From Candidatus Binatia bacterium (GTDB lineage: Bacteria > Desulfobacterota > Binatia > Bin18): a DNA stretch of 64,000 bases. The notes under the pieces are model-generated. The model ran no database searches, was not told where the DNA came from, and saw only the letters and a list, made by a program, of their open reading frames with translations. The stretch is from NCBI GenBank assembly GCA_022820725.1, contig JAJEFA010000021.1, positions 1-64,000 of the forward strand. Reading direction: 5' to 3'. Shown piece by piece: positions 61,583 to 64,000 of the stretch (within the stretch, counting starts at the first letter, position 1; each line of letters starts with the position of its first letter). Both the position numbers and the translations under genes were made by a program.

Positions 61583-62299
61583 TCACTGCTCGGTGCTTCC
61601 GCTCGGGTGGAGGGTGCCGTTTTTCCCCGTCTGTGAGCCGATCCACACCTCGCCTCCTTCGTACAGTTCTTTTTTCCAGATCGGGACCGTTTCTTTGAGC
61701 TGATTGATCGTGTAATGACACGCCTCAAACGCGGCGTGGCGGTGACTGGACGACACGGCTATGGCCACACTGGCCTCTCCAATATCGACCCGACCGAGCC
61801 GGTGGAGCATGGCGACTTTTTTCACCGGCCAGCGTTCCAGGACCTCCTGCCCGATCTTCTCCATCTCTTTTTCTGCCATGCCGGGATAACACTCGTATTC
61901 CAGCCGAACGACCCGCCGGCCCTCATTGTTGTCTCGGGTTGTGCCGACAAATGTTGCCATTGCGCCCGCGCCGGGGTCGGCCACAAAGGCGGTCAACTCG
62001 TCCAGACGAATCGGGTCCTGGGTAATCCGACAGGACAGACGACTGTCCGTCGGCACGCCGCCACTCACCGGCGGGATAAAGGCCAGTTCATCGTTATCGC
62101 GCAGGGGATGATCGCCGTCAACGTATTCCTGGGCGACGGCAAAGGCGAGCGAACGCTCAACCTCGATGAGGGCCGGATGCTCTCGTTTGAGTGCTTCCCA
62201 GACCGTCCTGACCGTTGCGCCTTCCGGTACTTCACAACTGTCTTCACTGCGGCCGAGTCGCTCTCGGAGCGAGGCAAAAAAGCGTAACTTAATGTGCAT
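61583..62299 (-). CDS. MoaD-MoaE fusion, molybdopterin synthase
   Basis: Residues 1-80 are a MoaD ubiquitin-like domain (RFFASLRERLGRSED ... FIPPVSGG) ending in the Gly-Gly that must be thiocarboxylated. Residues about 85-238 are MoaE (ATFVGTTRDNN, LEYECYPGMAEKEM, VAMLHRLGRVDIGEASV, and the two catalytic lysines in LKETVPIWKKE). The fusion, like mycobacterial MoaX, implies cleavage after Gly-Gly to free the sulfur carrier. It converts precursor Z (cPMP) to molybdopterin. The moaB gene overlaps its start by 11 bases. Confidence 0.93.
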   Translation of the reverse strand: MHIKLRFFASLRERLGRSEDSCEVPEGATVRTVWEALKREHPALIEVERSLAFAVAQEYVDGDHPLRDNDELAFIPPVSGGVPTDSRLSCRITQDPIRLDELTAFVADPGAGAMATFVGTTRDNNEGRRVVRLEYECYPGMAEKEMEKIGQEVLERWPVKKVAMLHRLGRVDIGEASVAIAVSSSHRHAAFEACHYTINQLKETVPIWKKELYEGGEVWIGSQTGKNGTLHPSGSTEQ

Positions 62300-62807
62300 G
62301 GCGTTTTCCCCGTAGCAGGAACATCATATGGCCGAGTTGCGGCAGGACCAGCTTGGTCATGCCCAGTTCGACCGCCCCGGTTGAACCGGGCAGAGAAATA
62401 ATGACTTTCCCGTTCGCAACTCCCGCGGTAGCGCGGGTCAGCATGGCCGCCGCGCCAATGTCTTCGTAACTCAGCATACGGAACATCTCGCCGAACCCGG
62501 TGATTTCTTTTTCGAGCAGGCCCTGGAGCGCCTCGAATGTGCTATCGCGCGGCGCAATCCCGGTCCCGCCGGTGGTGATAATCGCGTCAACCTCGGGCTG
62601 GGCCAGCAGGGCCTTCACGACCGCCGTGATCTGCTCCGGTTCGTCCTTCAGAATACGATACGCAACAACCGGCTGACCCTGCTCAGCCAGGAGGTCTTTG
62701 ATGCGCTTGCCGCTCGTATCCGTCTCCTCGGTCCGGGTGTCGCTCAGGGTAATCACGGCGCACTGGATCGTGCGGTGGGCTTTGCCTTTATGCTCTGTTA
62801 CAGCCAT
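62289..62807 (-). CDS. moaB: MoaB/MogA-like molybdopterin adenylyltransferase
   Basis: Molybdenum cofactor protein of the MoaB/Mog family, which adenylates molybdopterin before metal insertion. IQCAVITLSDTRTEETDTSG, AIITTGGTGIAPRDSTFEAL (the MPT-binding loop), ITGFGEMFRMLSYEDIG and ISLPGSTGAVELGM are diagnostic. ATG 62807 was chosen, with AGGAG two bases upstream; a TTG at 62837 would add ten residues. First gene of the operon with moaDE and the hydroxyacyl-CoA dehydrogenase. Confidence 0.92.
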   Translation of the reverse strand: MAVTEHKGKAHRTIQCAVITLSDTRTEETDTSGKRIKDLLAEQGQPVVAYRILKDEPEQITAVVKALLAQPEVDAIITTGGTGIAPRDSTFEALQGLLEKEITGFGEMFRMLSYEDIGAAAMLTRATAGVANGKVIISLPGSTGAVELGMTKLVLPQLGHMMFLLRGKRHAH

Positions 62808-63413
62808 AGCTCCTGTGTATATACTAGTTGAACTCAATTGCGAACCGAAGTCGCATAGGGAGATGGTTAAACCGACCGAGAAAGGAGGTGAGCAAAGAGA
62901 GTGGTCAGACCCAGGTTAGTGTGTGACCTGCCATCACATCGCACATGCGTTCCGAGTAATCGGAGGGTGTGAAGCTGCGATGAACGTCTAATGAGCAAGG
63001 GAATTGTCACCGGACTCAAGGCAAGATGGAAGGTTGGTATGGTAAACGTAAGTGAACTGTTGGTAGAAGCTCCGTGATTACTAGGCTACCGAAATCGACA
63101 ATTGACACGGTAGTGCAGGGGTAAGAACAGCATCTTTGAGTATGCTGAACGACAGAGAGTCTCTCGTCTGCTCTCTTGGACACACCAAATGCCCCCGGAG
63201 TACAGACAGTACCTAACCCAACCACAACACTTCATATGCGGAACGGGATAACCCCGATGGAGTCTCAGCAATGAGTAAGCCAACCGTAAGGAAGGCCGAA
63301 TCCTCCAGCGGGAGTAGGAAACCGCAAGAAGCAAATGCCAGCAGCCGAAAGGCAATGGGAAAGCACAAGATTGGAGAAAAGGAGCGGCCCGCAGCAACGA
63401 GCCGCCCCGTGGG

Positions 63414-63698
63414 TTATGGGTCGATAATAAAACGCCCATTGGAACAACGCCAAACGTTGGAAACATTACGGAAGAGAACATCTCTAGGCCCTAAACTGGT
63501 AGGGTTATGAGATTGCCTAATGCGAGAACCAAGGAATACAGAAGCCACAGAAAGAACAGCGGGTAAGGCTGCTCTGGCGAACTTCAAAATCCGAAGTTTC
63601 CGTGCTCGAATGCGTTCCTGACGCTCTTGCTCCTTGATTTCAGCAAGGGTGGCAAGAGCCGAAAGACGCAATAAAAAGGCACTCGTCTCCGTATCCAT
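63414..63698 (-). CDS. Small antisense gene inside the group II intron
   Basis: 94 aa: a charged N-terminal helix (LATLAEIKEQERQERIRARK), a hydrophobic, probably membrane-spanning stretch (FARAALPAVLSVASVFLG) and a basic tail. GAAAGGAGGTGAG (63704-63716 on the minus strand) is a near-perfect Shine-Dalgarno about 10 bases from the ATG, and TATAAT lies about 45 bases upstream. These signals make it credible despite the location opposite the intron RNA. No homology is recognised; a small membrane protein, perhaps toxin-like, cannot be excluded. Confidence 0.55.
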   Translation of the reverse strand: MDTETSAFLLRLSALATLAEIKEQERQERIRARKLRILKFARAALPAVLSVASVFLGSRIRQSHNPTSLGPRDVLFRNVSNVWRCSNGRFIIDP

Positions 63699-63741
63699 AT
63701 AGACTCACCTCCTTTCATAATGAGAAATCTCTACAATCCTC

Positions 63742-63747
63742 ATTATA
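63742..63747 (-). promoter_or_regulatory. -10 element of the antisense gene
   Basis: Perfect TATAAT on the minus strand; the upstream hexamer TGTCTT at 17-base spacing is a poor -35. Confidence 0.45.
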
Positions 63748-63845
63748 GAGATAACCAGCTGGATAAGACAGACAAATGTCTAGGTGAAAGCCTGCTGACG
63801 TGCGGTTGGTGGAATGTCCATAGAACGAGGTAAAGGAAGCACACT

Positions 63846-64000
63846 ATGACTGACGCGAAGATTCCGGCAACGGAAAGCGAGGTTGTAGCGCGACACTGGA
63901 ATAACATCGACTGGCGAAGGAATGCCAGTATCGTGCGCGACCTAAGACAACGTATCTATCGGGCCTCACGGCAAGGGAACCGCCGCAAGGTGCGTTCTCT
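63846..64000 (+). CDS. Group II intron reverse transcriptase/maturase, N-terminal part
   Basis: The first 51 codons of an intron-encoded protein, running off the window. The N-terminal RT-0 region is clear: WNNIDWRRNASIVRDLRQRI followed by YRASRQGNRRKVRSL, the pattern found just before RT1 in LtrA-like maturases. AAAGGAAG precedes the ATG. The protein would splice and mobilise the surrounding intron; whether it is intact cannot be seen. Confidence 0.85.
   Translation, partial: MTDAKIPATESEVVARHWNNIDWRRNASIVRDLRQRIYRASRQGNRRKVRS

Larger units (their letters stand above)
62919..64000 (+). mobile_element. Group II intron, 5' part
   Basis: The 5' end is a GTGTGACC motif at 62921-62928 (or GTGTGTGACC from 62919), followed by about 900 bases of structured RNA and then the start of an intron-type reverse transcriptase. 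CTAACC at 63213-63218 can pair with GGTTAG at 62914-62919 just upstream of the junction, as expected for EBS1-IBS1. Domains V and VI and the 3' end lie outside the window. The stretch before the RT gene is longer than the usual 500-600 bases and contains an antisense gene. The element lies 5' of moaB, in the intergenic region. Confidence 0.8.

Overview
The window looks like a chromosomal segment of an uncultivated, Gram-negative, proteobacteria-like bacterium. The clues are a sigma-32 (RpoH) gene with the QRKLFFNLQK box, an omega subunit gene, predicted lipoprotein and secreted proteins, and strong Shine-Dalgarno sites. The metabolic content (ethylmalonyl-CoA pathway, soluble diiron monooxygenase, several luciferase-like monooxygenases, a eukaryote-like UDP-glucose dehydrogenase) and the small palindromic repeats suggest a deltaproteobacteria/Tectomicrobia/Binatota-like lineage. 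That placement is inference. No rRNA, tRNA or CRISPR array was seen.

Layout. 0-10 kb: the 3' part of a D-aminoacylase-like amidohydrolase, a PF09818-type ABC-class ATPase, a GPH sugar symporter, a luciferase-like monooxygenase, UDP-glucose 6-dehydrogenase, and a minus-strand operon of metallophosphoesterase, SfnG/RutA-like monooxygenase and TenA. 10-24 kb: information processing and small proteins (trmJ, rpoZ, rpoH, mutS2, DUF309), two coiled-coil membrane proteins with 33-nt internal repeats, a ferritin-like gene split by an in-frame stop, an isochorismatase-family hydrolase and a zinc-type dehydrogenase. 24-32 kb: a Ski2-like helicase carrying an in-frame palindromic repeat, followed by a large protein I do not recognise; then a histone-deacetylase-family hydrolase, an imine-reductase/6PGDH-like protein, a six-ligand ferritin-like diiron protein and a GST. 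32-44 kb: a large secreted M4 metalloprotease with an upstream fragment of a related propeptide, PncC, a DUF3445 protein, a MATE transporter, L-2-hydroxyglutarate oxidase, FolK, and a PAS-PAS-His-receiver protein with no ATPase domain.

44-62 kb is the metabolic core. GTP-PEP carboxykinase, cob(I)alamin adenosyltransferase, a metallo-beta-lactamase-fold hydrolase and mesaconyl-CoA hydratase (Mch) lie upstream of an MFS transporter and a five-gene toluene/alkene-type monooxygenase operon in the order alpha, gamma, beta, Rieske, effector, without an adjacent reductase. Methylsuccinyl-CoA dehydrogenase (Mcd, opposite strand), malyl/beta-methylmalyl-CoA lyase (Mcl1), ethylmalonyl-CoA mutase (Ecm) and its MeaB-type chaperone follow. 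Together they encode the conversion of ethylmalonyl-CoA to glyoxylate plus propionyl-CoA, with the B12 supply and G-protein chaperone it needs. The diiron monooxygenase could feed a hydrocarbon or alkene into this acetyl-CoA assimilation route (inference). Crotonyl-CoA carboxylase/reductase is not in the window.

The right end has a minus-strand operon of MoaB, a MoaD-MoaE fusion and 3-hydroxyacyl-CoA dehydrogenase. It is followed by the 5' part of a group II intron whose reverse transcriptase runs off the window, and whose 5' region contains a small antisense gene with its own promoter and a near-perfect ribosome binding site.
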